DNA of 64,000 nt from Holothuria scabra (GCA_037179385.1 CM074189.1:25729648-25793647); one strand, 5' to 3'. Counted from the stretch's first letter, positions 1 through 26,902 are shown. Notes: generated by a model from the letters alone, not told the origin. Made by a program: numbers and translations.

Positions 1-186
1 AGCGGGCGGAAAATTTTGCTTTTTTGGAACAACTGATGACCAATGTGGAGCTCTTTTTGGAGAGAATTTGGAATTTCGGAATTTCATGAGTTGTCAAAAC
101 CACATTGTAGACTGGTTTCACAAATGATAAATTTCCGAATTCCCTCATTTCTTCACAGCGGCCTGCCCCCCGTAGATACGCCACTG
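1..186. mobile_element. End of a non-autonomous DNA-transposon-like repeat
   Basis: The stretch opens with a GGAAAATTTTG-type segment that recurs at 7466-7560 and ends near 171-186 with GTAGATACGCCACTGG. That end is the reverse complement of the CAGTGGCGTA-type terminus seen at 6322. It looks like the right end of the same dispersed family as 6322-7688. The family is inferred from shared ends only, and no transposase is visible. Confidence 0.4.
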
Positions 187-1847
187 GGTGTCTAAGAAAA
201 GGGGGCTTACATGCAAAATGGTGCTAAATGTTTCAATATTTTTGAGTTACTAGGAAACTCCAAAGTTTTCAAAACATGTTCTTAAAAGTGTAGGTAATTA
301 CTTCAACGGACCTTACGGTCAATCTGAATTAAAATACGGGGTATACTCTATAAGTGTCCTAAATAGAATGACAACGAAAATTGTGACAGTTTGCGAAGGA
401 TTTGTACGAATGCTCTAATAGTAAGGAACCATTTTTGATGAAAGAAGGTAAAATCCATAAACTGATCAAAGCGCAGTTTAATCTACTGCAGGAAAATCAC
501 AGATCGAGGGGGGTGGGGGTGGTACCCACTGGTGTTACTGAGACACCGTTGCATAGGCCTACCGGTGTAAGATTGTTGATACAAAAACATTAAAATATGT
601 CCTCTCGAAGTTTAGAACGACACCTCATCATACAATATCTGCAGACAGAGGATTGAGGTGTACCTCTCATTCCAGATTGAATTGTCTAATCTAGCAAAAT
701 TCAGTGTGATTTTACTTCTCGAATAATGGTACAATTACGAAATGGTCGAATCGGTTTACGAATGTGTGATGTGCTCGTGTCGAAATTTTGCATTCGAACT
801 CATTTATTTTTCTGAAAAAGTTATATGCAGACTGTGCAGCGATACATTTTCCTTAAAACGTGTTAAGCCTGCCATGCTGGTCATTCTCTAAAGATTACCA
901 ATTTCATTAAAATATAGCGGGTGACGATTCCTCTTCTTCAAATTCCTAAATGTTGTGCTCCTTCATAACCACACCTGCTGCCCTATGCACTCGAACAATG
1001 GACATAATCATAGAGACAGATAAATAATGTATGTTTGATATGCAATTGAAAAAAAAGACCATCACTGAGACTGCAAGCGCGCAGAGCGCGCAAAATGTTT
1101 GGGGATTTACAAAGTATAAACGTGTAATTATTGATAAAGAAATTGATCGTAAGCGGTGGAGCACATCTTCTATAACCTACATGTATAGTATTTTTGGTAG
1201 AGCCTTACGTTTAAGTTTCAGGTCACAAAAAGTTGGGGGGGGGGGGACTTTTACGTTAGTGTCCCCTTCCACTCAAAAAAGTGGGGCGACATGTCCCCAT
1301 GCCCACTCCCCCAATTCGACCCCCCTGGGGTCAATTGGGTTGCGGATAGGAGTGCCAATGCAAAAAAAATGTTTGACACTCGTAACAAACATTGACAGAT
1401 CTTACCTGAGGTCAGAAGGTGTTTCTTACAATAGGTTAGTGCATAAGTCTGTCATTGACAGTCTCATAGATCTAAACTATGCACATCCGAGACAAGAAAC
1501 TACAAGAAAAACTTAGCTTTATCTTCTTTCATTTTATCTTCTTTGTTTTAGTCCGCGCATAAGGCATACAATTTACTATCTTTCCTACTTTTACATAAGT
1601 ATTTCCTCATGCGATATTCCCGTTTTCCCATCCCAATTTGCCTAGGTTTCAAAGAAATTAGCTCAGTACCTACAGGCTAGTCTGCTGCACTAAACCTAGT
1701 TCCATGACCCAGAAAAGCTGATCCTTAACGGTCCTGTCATTGCAGCCCGTGGTTATTTTTGCCCAACGACAAGATAATTCCAAGTGAGGTGCCACTCCCT
1801 TGCCACGGCCTATACTCTTTTCCAAACAAAACAATACAATTCCCAAT
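187..1847. other. Intergenic, no gene recognised
   Basis: No exon, RNA gene or conserved protein segment is recognisable. An open frame of 161 codons (1031-1516, +) has biased, low-complexity sequence, including a run of G at 1234-1246, and no family resemblance. I treat it as chance. Confidence 0.5.
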
Positions 1848-4830
1848 GAAGACATTTAAAGAATGTGCCAGTGTTGATGTATTCTGCTCGCTGGTGGCGC
1901 GGCCGCTGCCGCCGCGGCTAAAAATTTAATAGAGTTCTAGCCAGAATTATACCCGAAAAAGCCCTTGTCCATGTTTGAAGCCATGCCTTTCTTAAGGTGT
2001 ACCTCAATCACAAAATTCAAAAAAATATATTAAACAGCATGAAAATGAATTCTAAAAGTCCAACTTCTGCTAAAAATGAAAGTGAAAAGTTGGTTCAGCT
2101 TCGACTTTTGAGTCCTACACGCAAAGAATATCGACATTTTGCAAGAAATTTATTTGTTATATAGGAAAAGAGCCTTAAAAGGATATACACGACTAGGGTC
2201 AGGTCCATCCTGTTGAAGGTTTATCTCTGACCCGAAGTTGCGCCAGAGGAAACGGTTTTCGAACACAATAGGGACTCTTCGATTTTAGGAAGGTAGACAA
2301 AAGCCTGAAAAACTAGACTGCGCATGAGAAGAAGTGAACATCACTCAGTCCTGTTGGTTTAGAGCGGTCGTCGGTCGTTTTATCGTTTGGTCTAAAATCA
2401 GGGCGACAGATGGGTTTTCATGGTAATTTCCCTCGTACCGTCGTCTTCAAAATTGAAACACCTTAATGGTCACTCCCGAGTTCAACCCACCGCCCTGTTG
2501 CTCTACCGTTCTGAATCGAAAAGTCGCTAATGTCCAGAACAAAACTGTTTCAACGCGAAAATGGGGTTTTTTTCTCGAGAAATACTGAAAATAATTTAGT
2601 TCATGTTAAGAAATGGAAGGACGTTCCCAGTTCTTATATTAGACATTTTCATTTTTTCGACTACAACTGTATCTTATTACTAGTTCCGCCAAAACTGTCT
2701 TGAGCTATTTCTTCTGCAGATGTTTACCCTGTTACATTGTTCATAGACCTTGGGCATCGATGACAAACTGACGTCATTCTTAAGGGGAAAACAATAAAAC
2801 ATGTGGCCGTGCGCATAAGAACTCGCCCTGTACATGTATCAGACAATGCGCGTATTCAACTGGTTGAAAATAAGCTGTCTGCATTTTGTTGGCGTTGGTT
2901 TGTTTTGCCTCTAAAAGATGGCGTACTTTTTGCTCTGTGACATCATATGCATAAGGTCTATGAAATAATCCTAAACAGCATGTGAGTACGTAACATGTAA
3001 TCAGCGAACTCTCTGTGCCTGTTGAAAATGTCAGCTTCTCGGCCTTTTGGCTAAGATCATGTGTAGTATCTGTTCTTTTCAGCCTGTCTAGAATGAGGTC
3101 ATTTATGACAGACCAATGATGTAAATGGTCTGAGGGCCGTGAGGTTGGTCAAGAGTTGTTCTTCAGTGGACGTATGACTTCTTTGGGAAGCAGTTATAGT
3201 TTGGTTTCGCCAACGGCTCTTTGCCAGAGAGTCGGGAGGACTTTAGAATTATGTCAGCAATCCAGCACCTTTTGACTTTGGCGGTAGTCATCATTCAGCG
3301 GTTAGGAAGTTTGCTCTCTCGCTCTGTAGATATACTTGGGGAATTAACCAGGTCACCGAATTTCGAGGAATCCTCTTCTACTACACTGGACCTACCTTTT
3401 AGGCATTTAATATTTTGTATAATGCTGTGTCTGAATAAAGAATTTTTCAAACAGAAGAAAAGAGAGAAGATAAATCGATGATAATGGTGTTTTGGTAGAA
3501 TAGCGTCCCCACGAACGTATATAGGCGGCTGGTGAAAAAGTATACTTTAATTCAATAAACATCTGAAACTACAGCTGAACAGTTCAACAAATCTAAATAT
3601 TTTGCAGTTTATAAACAAAATGCTCTAGGTATTAAGACAACATGACACATCAATTGCAAAATATATTGAACTAGCATATAAAAGTGATAATAACAAAAAA
3701 GTAGATAGCTGCTCATATTTTCCCTGAAACGACTCTCAAATAATTTGAGGACAACCGCCCCCAGTAATCGCTGCCAAGGATACTCCAAGACCATGTGTTT
3801 GATATGCTGAAAAGGGACACATCCTAAACATTTTGTTAAAGTTTCGTTTATTGTCCATGTTCGGCTCTTGAGATGTAAGCAAACAGGTCGATGTGATCGG
3901 AAGTAAAATCGTACTACAAGAGGTTAACAACGGCATATTCGTTTTGGAAATCGAGCTAAAGTTACCAACTGCTTATCGCAATCAACCCCTAATGCGGGTT
4001 ACAATTTCATAAGTTTAATAAACAACGTGCAAACAACGGGTAGTGGCGCTGTTCCAGTTAACTCAAATAGAATCTACAAGCCTGAAAAAATTATCTGAGA
4101 CAAATCCCCGCTCCCCATTTCAATGCTGGTTTCAATGGTGAATAAAGTTGCGGGCGCTTTAGCAAAAAGCGCACCCTTCTTTATCCAAACATTGAGTAAG
4201 TGGTGGCGGGGAAAAACTTCTTGAAAATATGTGACAGGTCATGCAGTGTCCCAATGATTTCGCACGAATTGCAGCTTCACATCACAACCCGAAAAACGCA
4301 CGCCAAAGACGAGTTTAATTTCCTCATACCAATGAGGGCAAATCTATTGCCGATGTGTTGCATATTAAAGGCCGTTCCTTGGAAATTTGTTTGTCATTGG
4401 CTGTACAATGTGTATGCTTTTATTCATGTTATTCAATTTTACGACCAATTAACTGTGGTGTTCCACAAGGGCGTGAATAAGGACCGCACAAGTTCTTATT
4501 CATATAAATAATATTAAGGAAAAACTTGTAGTGTTTTGTCTTTAAGTTTGTCTGCTGATGACACTGCATTTTTCTTCCGTTATTCTAACCTACTCGGTGC
4601 TGCTGAAATAGTCAACAAGGAATTAATAAATGTTTCTGCCTCGTTCAGGAATATTAAGCTGTTATTATTAACATATAACAAGACAAACATTGACAAGACA
4701 AACTTAATGGTTTAGCCCTATCAGAGACCGGTTTGTAATATTGAGCTTTGTACAGACTACCAGAATACTTCTTCATTTAATACTTCAAAGTTCCTTATAA
4801 TTAATAGGCGTTTTAAGTGGAATCCTCACG
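1848..4830. repeat. Tandem segmental duplication, left copy, 5' block
   Basis: This block aligns by eye with 44939-45085 and then with 50500-53000. Shared landmarks, in the same order, are the GCGGCCGCTGC-type stretch near 1900, the TTGGTTCAGCTTCGACTTT stretch near 2090, the U2-like segment at 3031, the GCCAGAGAGTCGGGAGGACTT segment near 3223, and a decayed LINE reverse transcriptase near 4450. Both copies lie upstream of an Ig-receptor gene. The copies differ by many substitutions and by a 5.4 kb insertion-rich gap in the right copy, so the duplication is old. Confidence 0.75.
3031..3083 (+). pseudogene. U2 snRNA 5'-end-like segment
   Basis: The sequence matches the conserved 5' region of spliceosomal U2 snRNA: TTCTCGG, then GGCCTTTTGGCTAAGATCA, then GTGTAGTATCTGTTCTT. 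The GTAGTA motif that pairs with intron branch sites is intact. Similarity stops after about 53 nt, where U2 would continue into the Sm-site region. No Sm site or 3' stem-loops follow. It is therefore a truncated U2 pseudogene or U2-derived module, not a complete gene. A mutated copy lies at 51397-51448. Confidence 0.8.
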
Positions 4831-4835
4831 TTCAC
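4200..4835 (+). mobile_element. Decayed non-LTR retrotransposon, reverse transcriptase core
   Basis: Broken reading frames preserve ordered RT blocks. NCGVPQG lies at 4448-4472, the SADDTAFFF active-site block near 4545-4580 in another frame, and a KFLIINRRFKWNPHVH-type stretch at about 4788-4838 that matches the usual FLG...L.W..H block after the active site. In-frame stops and frameshifts show it is dead. The clade is uncertain (Jockey/CR1/RTE-like). It is shared with 52576-52990 in the right duplication copy. Confidence 0.65.
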
Positions 4836-4879
4836 ATTATCTAGACAAACCATTTGTTTTAGAACTCTATTTACCACAT

Positions 4880-5750
4880 ACCCGTCGAATCAGGCTTTTG
4901 GAACCATGGATTGGTATCAATTGGCAAATGCAGTTGTAACTCACCAGTTGGGAAGCTGACCTCGGGGTCACCGAAATATATTAAGCCATGATGACGTCAC
5001 ACAATTTTGAATTTTAGCCGCATATGGAAGACGTACACTTGTTTGGGAAAAAGAATGGCTCTTTTAAGTTCTCTATACTTCCAATTGAGATCAAGAAAAC
5101 TATGAAACTTACAAGACTAACCTCGCAAGTTACCAAACAACCAATATCAGGCCAAATTGTTAGCAAAATGGCCCAAGAAACACCGGAAGATTTTAGGTCA
5201 CCCATTCTGAACGTTAGGAGAATGGTCACAAATTTGTCCCCAAATCATCCCCGAAGTTCACAGCAGGTACAAAATGCTGACATTTTGTTAGGAAATATAC
5301 TTTCCACATAGGTTCGTTGATGAATTATTGACGAAACCTATAGCCATAGTTAATTCGCAGACAATCGTTACGGTACCTACTAAAACGAGTTTCTTTTGAA
5401 TATTTAACTTTTTATTTTTCTTCAACTGCCAAAAATATTCAAATAAGTAAGACTATGAATAAGAATCATTGACATTTTTAAAGGGTGTCTTTTTTCGCTC
5501 TGCCTAGGCTAAGCGTGAGTACGGCCTCCCAGAATGCATTTCACCGCCAGTGCTTAGGGTGTAAAGATTGCGCAATAACGGTCACTAAAGCGAGGTCCGC
5601 TTCCCAACTGTCACAAACAAAGATCATGAGGAAATCAATTGTTCTGCCTGTTGAAGCAAACAATCTCCCTCCTCGATGGTGGGAGCGATCAGAGGATTAG
5701 AGGGAACCATTTTAGATTTATCACGGTTTGTAAACTTCAAAGCACTTGTC
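4880..5750. other. No recognised gene; probable insertion inside the LINE remnant
   Basis: This stretch separates two parts of a LINE-like reading (4200-4835 and about 5750-6000). An open frame at 5024-5311 (95 codons, +) has no recognisable domain. Nothing else is supported. Confidence 0.3.
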
Positions 5751-6000
5751 CACCTCATGAGAAAGTTTAAACCACGGCTTCTAAGATTACTAGTGAAATG
5801 CATAGATTAAAGTCTTTTATCCCCCAAAGTATCTTACTTTCTATGTATAAACATATCCTTCTACCGCATCTTTAGTACTAGTGTGTTATTCCACGGGGTA
5901 ATGCTTCCATGTATTTAGGAGACAGCCTTTAGTAATGCTTGTAAAAAGGTTACTGGGACTTTGTGTAATGCTACTTAATATCAACAAACACCACTATTAT
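5750..6000 (+). mobile_element. Possible C-terminal RT remnant of the same LINE
   Basis: The conceptual reading near 5850-5970 contains ILLPHL, VIPRGNAS and NACKKVTGT in order. This resembles the usual I.P...Y...WG.....L..LQ..A.R...G segment at the end of Jockey/CR1-type ORF2. The frame is heavily broken, so the support is weak. Confidence 0.35.
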
Positions 6001-6154
6001 AACAAGTTACAACTGTTAAAATTGTTTTAAATTCACAAGAACCAACTAGGCAATTAGGATGCAAGAATTTAAAATCCTCTAAATTTTCAAATCTATTCAC
6101 CTTTGTTGGACATATTTATTCATTTGCATTTTATGTGTAGTAATTTATCGACCT

Positions 6155-6320
6155 ATGTACATTACACACACCAGTGTTGAAATCAAGTCACTTGATATCG
6201 CGTCTCAAGTCACCTCGAGTCACAAGGCGTCGAGTTATCTCGAGTCTTTAGCAATTCTAGTCGATTCGATTCATCTCGAGTCTTTCCTAAGCTCGAGCGA
6301 ATCACTTCGAGTCTTACTTA
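6155..6320. repeat. TCGAGTC-rich degenerate repeat, left part
   Basis: Many copies of TCGAGTC, CTCGAGTC and CAAGTCAC occur at irregular spacing, several within the palindrome GACTCGAGTC. The same motif reappears at 7985-8150. A DNA-transposon-like element lies between them, which suggests one repeat array split by an insertion. Confidence 0.7.
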
Positions 6321-6321
6321 T

Positions 6322-7688
6322 CAGTGGCGTAGGAAGCAATTTGAAATTGGGGGCGGGGCAATGTTTGGACAATGCACCTCACCCTATCACATGACCAAAA
6401 GTTACATTTTTGAGGCTAAATTTTTCGTTTTTTTCTACCAGGAAGAACGACTTTTTCAAATAAAAAAACTGTATGCTTTAAATCATTTCTACAAACGAAA
6501 CTGGGCACTAAAGAAGGTAGAATTCTTTTTTTTTTTCAACCATAGAACATTGGACAACAATTCCAGTATATCTATGCTCTCTGCAAACTGAGGAACATTG
6601 ATAAAATTTTAGTTCTTCAAGTTACTAAAGAATCCATCTACTCACAGACTATTCAACTGACATGGTTGAAAGGTAACTGATGAAAGTTACATATTAGAGC
6701 ATTTACGGTAATCAAATGATTCCCTGCCTGAAGCCTTGCCCGAAAGACTATTTAAGAGGAGCTCCACCGTCATTTGGCGCAGAGCGTAGAGGAAATTTTG
6801 AAAAATCGGATCCCTCAGACAGTAGAAAATGGCATTTCTCAGGCTTGTAAGTCACTAGTAGCTAAACAGCAGGGAGGTAAAAAGACTTCTTCAGGAGAAA
6901 CGGGCAAGCACCCAAATTTTCCGAGCTTTTTTTGAAGTGTCAACACCACTGTATCAGGGACGTAATGTGCGGCGCGCGAAGCACTCCGAAAATTTTACCT
7001 TTTCGAAACAAATATTTGTGGCTATGGAGCTTGTATTGCAGTCATTTTTGGCTTCTGGATTTCTTGTATAGGGAAATTTGAAAAGTTGGGGGATTACTGA
7101 TCGAAGAATCTACACTTCCAATATTCGCAAATCTGATAATGATTGCACGGTGATCGACTAATGTTGTTGGTATAAAATGTTATCTAGAAGGTCTACGAAC
7201 TGAAGCTCTCCAATAAAATTTTAAAAGTTCCCGAAACTTTCTTGTTAACTAAAGACAAACTATTTCAAAGTCAAGAGCTTATATTGGAGACAATTTGGAA
7301 TTTTATGATAGAAAATTTATAGAAATAGCACTGAAGTTGCCGGTTTCACTTGAAGATCTGGTGTCACAACTGGCAAATTTCGATTTTTTCATTTACAGAG
7401 TTTGAAAAGGTTTATCAAATTGATTCATGAGACAGCACTTTTGCATTAGGAATTGCACGTTGAAGCGCGCGGCGCGTGGAAAATTTTGTTTTTTGAAACA
7501 ATGAATTACAAATTGGTGCTTGTTTCAGAAGAGAACCCGAAATTTCATAAGAACGAAGAGTTCAGAATATCACATAATAAAAAGGGGTTTTCCGGACCGG
7601 AAAGTGGGGGTCGGAAGCATGCTGCCGCCCCATCATTTTCCCTGTGGGGGCTGTCGCCCCTGCAGCCCCGCTCTTCCTACGCCTATGA
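6322..7688. mobile_element. Non-autonomous DNA transposon-like element with GGCGTAGGAAG ends
   Basis: The left end CAGTGGCGTAGGAAG (6322-6336) and right end CTTCCTACGCCTATGAG (7672-7688) form imperfect terminal inverted repeats sharing GGCGTAGGAAG. CAGTGGCG-type ends are common in hAT-like elements, but I see no transposase and no clear 8-bp target duplication, so the superfamily is only suggested. The interior has GAGCTCCACC...TTTGGCGC near 6760, a motif shared with 15870 and 62570. Confidence 0.5.
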
Positions 7689-7984
7689 GTTAAATTATTT
7701 AATCTCAAATTGACAGAAAATATATCGTCTTACTTTGCACAAGAAGCTGCATTCAGTATACAAAATTAACATGAACCCATTTCCAATCGTAGTCACAGTA
7801 AGCCTGTCAAAATATGGGTAAACATTTCAAATATAAAACATATTTCCTCTTGTCAGGGTGACAATGGCATTACATGAAAGCTAATAATTTCATCATCCTC
7901 CCGTTGCATCGGGAGGATGATGAAAGAGACGTTTATGGTCCTTTTCAGTTTTAGACTGTAAGGGCATTACTTGAATTTACTTAA

Positions 7985-8155
7985 GAGTTGACTCGAGTAC
8001 TGTCTGCAAAGACGCGAGTCAAATCGAGTCTTTAAGTTTGCTTACAATAGTCAACTCGAGTCTTTGGCGAGTGATGACTCAAGTCGAGTCCCGGTAGTTT
8101 GTGACTCGAGTCAGACTCGAATCACATTTTTCACTCAAGTCGCCACAACACTAAC
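7985..8155. repeat. TCGAGTC-rich degenerate repeat, right part
   Basis: GACTCGAGT, CAAATCGAGTC, CAACTCGAGTC, CAAGTCGAGTC and GACTCGAGTCAGACTCGA follow one another over about 160 bp. This continues the array of 6155-6320. Confidence 0.7.
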
Positions 8156-8474
8156 ACCCAATGCCCCATGGCTTTCTCTACTACTCAGTTCTATGATCAT
8201 AGAAATTTTGCAGTCTCCTAGAGACGCAAGTTGTTTTTTTTCTAAGTTCCTGTCTCTGTTGACATTTTTCAAAAGACTTCGAGGCATTTCACTCATGAAG
8301 CTTAGAATTTTCTACTAAAATGGAAGTGCTTGTTTACGTGGAATTTCAGATGTTTTGTTCATAACTATAGACATGTAATTTTTAAAAAGGAGACTACTTT
8401 GTTCAGCCTTGTTTCGTTACATTATAGGCACTAAAATTTTTCTAAAATCCTTTTCATTTGTATAATGTGATTTG

Positions 8475-9797
8475 AACTCGAACATGTTTATTATGTTGTA
8501 AGCAATGCTACATCACTTGAGAGTTCATTAAAGGCTAATCACTTCAAGTTCTTCTTACACTAAACTTACCATTGTTTCCTATACCTGTAAACATGAAAAC
8601 ATGATTCAAAAGTTCAATTTAGCTTTTATCGCTTTCCATACCTAAGTGATAAAAGAATTTTTTATGTCACTCTAAAACCTTGAAAATTATAATTATGGAA
8701 TTTTTGGATCATGTCGAATAGGCTATCAAGACATATGTTACAGAAGTCTCAATTTAGCACTTTATTTATATGACATCTATTACCTGAAACACATGGGTCT
8801 TGTAAATACAGTCATCAACTTTCACTTATTAAGTTAATGGGTGGTTTCGATCATTTTGCTATATTGTTTTGTTGTTTAAATCACTTTACTGGCAATAAAA
8901 AAGTTATTATTATCCTTAAACAAAAAGATCAAAATCAAGTAAGTGAAAATTGATTTTGTATTATACAATGTATTTTCAAATTTTAGGACAAAAGACATGA
9001 GGAAAATATCAAAAACTCTGGTACATATACAACTTCCTTATCATTAGAGATGTTTGCAAAATCCCTATCTTAGATGTGCCACGAATATAACTTACCTACT
9101 TTTCGCGGATTTAGGTTGTTTGGGTTATTTATGAAACGTTTTCGGCTTCAAAGAAAGTTCCTCTAGACGGGTGTAAAGTATGTAAGAGTAAGAGTAACTG
9201 ACACATGTTGTCTTTTGTTCTTTGTTCAAGTACCATTGGTTAAGAGACTGTAAAATATAGGTTAACGTGCAACACCTTTGTTGAATTATTTAAAAACTTC
9301 ACAGTTATTCTTCTCTGAAGAACAAATTTTCGAGTACCAGAGTATATTCACAGACAGTCCCATATTTTGGGGGGTTTAATAGAAGATATAGCTCCGAAGA
9401 AACCCATAGACCAGCTCTGCGTCTACTGCACGCTAACTATTACCGTATACCGCCCTCACATTGTGGCTGACCTTTGCGACCTCGTTTGTGTTTCGATGAT
9501 TTGTTTGTTCAATTGAACTTGGAACAGAGTAGTCGTAGTGCAAATTATTTTATGATTCTGTTTTGAAAAACGTCAGCTTTACGAATATGTTTCAAGCTAT
9601 ATTGAAAAGGGGAAATCCTTACAACAATAACGTTAGGATAATAAATAGGTAGCTACAATTTGTGCTGGTGGAAAATGCAGGTTTCCTTTTAGTTTCAAAT
9701 ACCATGCAAGGACATCAGGGTCCCGAAACCAACCAAATAAATCCATTATTTTGTTGCCATGCTTACGTTGTGTGTGCTGTTGTCTCCTTCTTGGACG
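8475..9797. repeat. Conserved 5' flank of Ig-receptor gene 1 (duplication block)
   Basis: The sequence from TTTGAACTCGAACATG to the start codon matches 53615-54968 upstream of gene 2. Shared tracts include AAGCAATGCTACATCACTTGA, CATTGTTTCCTATACCTGTAAACATG, AAAGACATGAGGAAAAT and TGTGCTGGTGGAAAATGC. Promoter and 5' UTR probably lie here, but I cannot pick a TATA box or transcription start. Upstream ATGs at 9703 and 9759 precede the signal-peptide start. Confidence 0.65.
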
Positions 9798-24703
<14,906 letters not shown>

Positions 24704-25480
24704 GTAAGTTTGCATCAAAGGGTATAGTTTGACCTCCTCTCCCTAATATCGCTTTGTGAAATATTTGTACTCATTACAACATTCAGAAAGTCAATCAAAC
24801 ATTTTTGACTCCTTTACATCTAACTATTGATACATTTTGACGTTAGTTCGTGAAGACAAACAAAGAGCTGTTTTTGTTTGAAAAAAGGGAGATTTTGCTT
24901 ACAATATTTTTTTTAAAAAATTTGAGTCGAATATCAAAGCTATTCTCTCAAAATTGTCTCTCAAATTTACTCCTTCAAAATATTATACATAACCATCTTT
25001 GCACTTATATAGAATACTAGTCCTTAATTGACAGCCAATGTACACCTCTTTTAATTATTCGCCTCTGTGATTCTCGTATATACGTGTGAGTATCTTGGAG
25101 TGACTAAATCGGGTCTAACGGAAAAAAATATTTCAAGTTAAATAAGAACTTCCATTGAAGTAATTGCATTTAATTTTTAGATGTAAAGGACGTTACTGTA
25201 CTTTTACGTTTTCACGTATGATCCATGTAACATATAAGAATAAGAAGAAATCACCAGAATTGTGACAATATGAGAGCATATGCAAATAAAAAAGTATATT
25301 TAAAACACACTTGTCCTTGTCTTCGTCATCAGCGTGAATGCGGAGGGAAGTTAAAATTCAATCCGCGTTGACACTGATGACTTCCATTTTCACGTTTACA
25401 ACTGATGAAGAGCGAGGTAAATTGAAGTATATTGTTAACTATGCTTTACTGCATATGATAATTTAACTGTATATTTCGCC
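24704..25480. other. Downstream of exon 13, no feature resolved
   Basis: AT-rich sequence that could contain the final intron or tail exon of gene 1. No clear coding segment is visible. Confidence 0.4.
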
Positions 25481-25509
25481 TTTCATGAAAAACATATACA
25501 TGTACGTGT

Positions 25510-25697
25510 TAACAGATAGGAATCCGTAATTTGGTCAACGTTGAAGTAATTAGGTATATTACGTACCCCCATATGTATTTTACTATACACTAACGTATTC
25601 GTATTAAAACAGTGTGTGAAAACGTAAATTTTCCCCCTAACGGTAATTTCCCCATAACGTTGATATTTTGCCCCAAAATTTCCCTTATTCCACAATT

Positions 25698-25792
<95 letters not shown>

Positions 25793-25990
25793 GATATATA
25801 GGTCGAAAAATTGGTAATGATTCGATCATGAATTTCAATTGCCTTTTGAACAAGGGAAGAAATGTAAAAAAGTACCAGAAGGAAAATTCAGCAAAGCGGG
25901 AATTTGAACCCGGGAGGGCTCGCTGTCCAAGCGAGTGCCTTATCACTGCACTAAACGTGACTGACATGATTCCAGCTCTATCCAAATTAC
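25510..25990. mobile_element. Composite repeat: A-block, (TA)n, GGTCGAAA block with minus-strand tRNA-like SINE
   Basis: The left part (GTTAACAGATAGG ... TTGAAGTAATT ... CCCCATAACG) is a diverged copy of the A-block at 26975-27245. A (TA)n tract at about 25700-25795 follows, and then TAGGTCGAAAAATTGG. At 25896-25972 the minus strand reads as tRNA-like, with a B-box GGGTTCAAATTCC and an anticodon-arm-like hairpin CTCGC/GCGAG with a TTGGACA loop. It looks like a mobile composite, not a working tRNA gene. Confidence 0.55.
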
Positions 25991-26033
25991 AAATACCGCG
26001 CACTCAATTTCCCCTCCTTGTTACCTCCTTGTT

Positions 26034-26034
<1 letters not shown>

Positions 26035-26101
<67 letters not shown>
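26035..26101. repeat. (CA)n and (TA)n microsatellites
   Basis: A short CA run at 26035-26051 passes into TA dinucleotides up to 26101. Confidence 0.9.
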
Positions 26102-26103
<2 letters not shown>

Positions 26104-26104
26104 C

Positions 26105-26395
26105 ACTAATTCGGCACCTTGGGGGAAAATTGTTGTTGAAATGTCGACCTTGGGGGGAAAATTTTTTGGGGCGATATATAAGTTTCCCCTTAACGTTTCC
26201 ACACACTTTTTCTATAGGAATACGTAAACGGACACAAGCGCCCTGCTAGATTTAAAAACTAGATACAATTACTTCAAAGTTGTCAAATTTACGGACACCT
26301 AGCTTTTAACACGAACGGGTGGCTGGCCATTGAAATAAGGTTAGTTATCCGTTCAGACGTTAGGGCGAATTCTTTTTCCTATGTACTTTTATGTA
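26105..26395 (-). mobile_element. Inverted arm of composite repeat (A-block, minus)
   Basis: Its reverse complement aligns with 26975-27245. Shared tracts include TTCAATGGCCAGCCA, CTAGGTGTCCGTAAATTTG, TTTGAAGTAATTG and ACGTATTCCTATAGAAA. The two arms face each other around a 580-bp centre. A further + strand copy lies at 53015-53195. Confidence 0.75.
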
Positions 26396-26398
26396 CAA

Positions 26399-26902
26399 GC
26401 ACGTAGAGCAGAAGGTCTGGGTTCGAGTCCCAGTGGAGACGGTCAATTTTTCGTCGGGCAGATTTTCAGTTTGATTTATTCTTTATATTATAAATTATTT
26501 TCACTTTGCATATACATGTTTATATTTCACTCTTCATTCTTTACAGTTTCGTATCTCTTCGCGAGATCCATGTATTATGCGGTGATTCAAACTGATTGCA
26601 TCAATCTGGTTTCCAGAAGTGATCTCTGTCAAAAGGCCGATCGGAGTTTGAAATGGATATATGTCCACAACTCTGTGTAGCGCCCTCTCTACGAATCATT
26701 GACTCCTTTCTGGAAACTCGAACAGCCAGGACTGGCTTCATAGCCAAACTGGTAAGGCGTCTGCACGTAGAGCAGAAGGTCTGGGTTCGAGTCCCAGTGG
26801 AGACGGTCAATTTTTCGTCGGGCAGATTTTCAGTTTGATTTATTCTTTATATTATAAATTATTTTCACTTTGCATATACATGTTTATATTTCACTCTTCA
26901 TT
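26399..26902 (+). repeat. Two identical 140-bp direct repeats with tRNA-like 3' half
   Basis: 26399-26538 and 26763-26902 read identically over 140 bp, starting in the anticodon arm of a tRNA-like sequence (GTCTGGGTTCGAGTCCCAG contains the B-box and T-arm). Only the second copy is preceded by the matching 5' half with an A-box-like TAGCCAAACTGGTAAGG at 26741-26757. This is a tRNA-derived SINE plus a partial copy. Identity implies recent duplication or gene conversion. Confidence 0.75.

Noticed and set aside
1031..1516. 161-codon open frame
   Set aside because: Contains a G-run and low-complexity segments, no domain, and no counterpart in the second duplication copy. Most likely chance.
2440..2530. 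tRNA-like minus-strand sequence with possible A and B boxes
   Set aside because: The match is weak and the right duplication copy (50850-50930) has lost the B-box. Not strong enough to call.
25896..25972. Minus-strand tRNA gene with a GGA-like anticodon
   Set aside because: The anticodon and T arms look good, but the acceptor ends do not pair and it is embedded in a composite repeat. Treated as SINE-derived.
26732..26804. Candidate functional tRNA gene
   Set aside because: A- and B-box-like elements exist, but the acceptor stem does not pair convincingly and a truncated duplicate lies next to it. More likely a SINE head.
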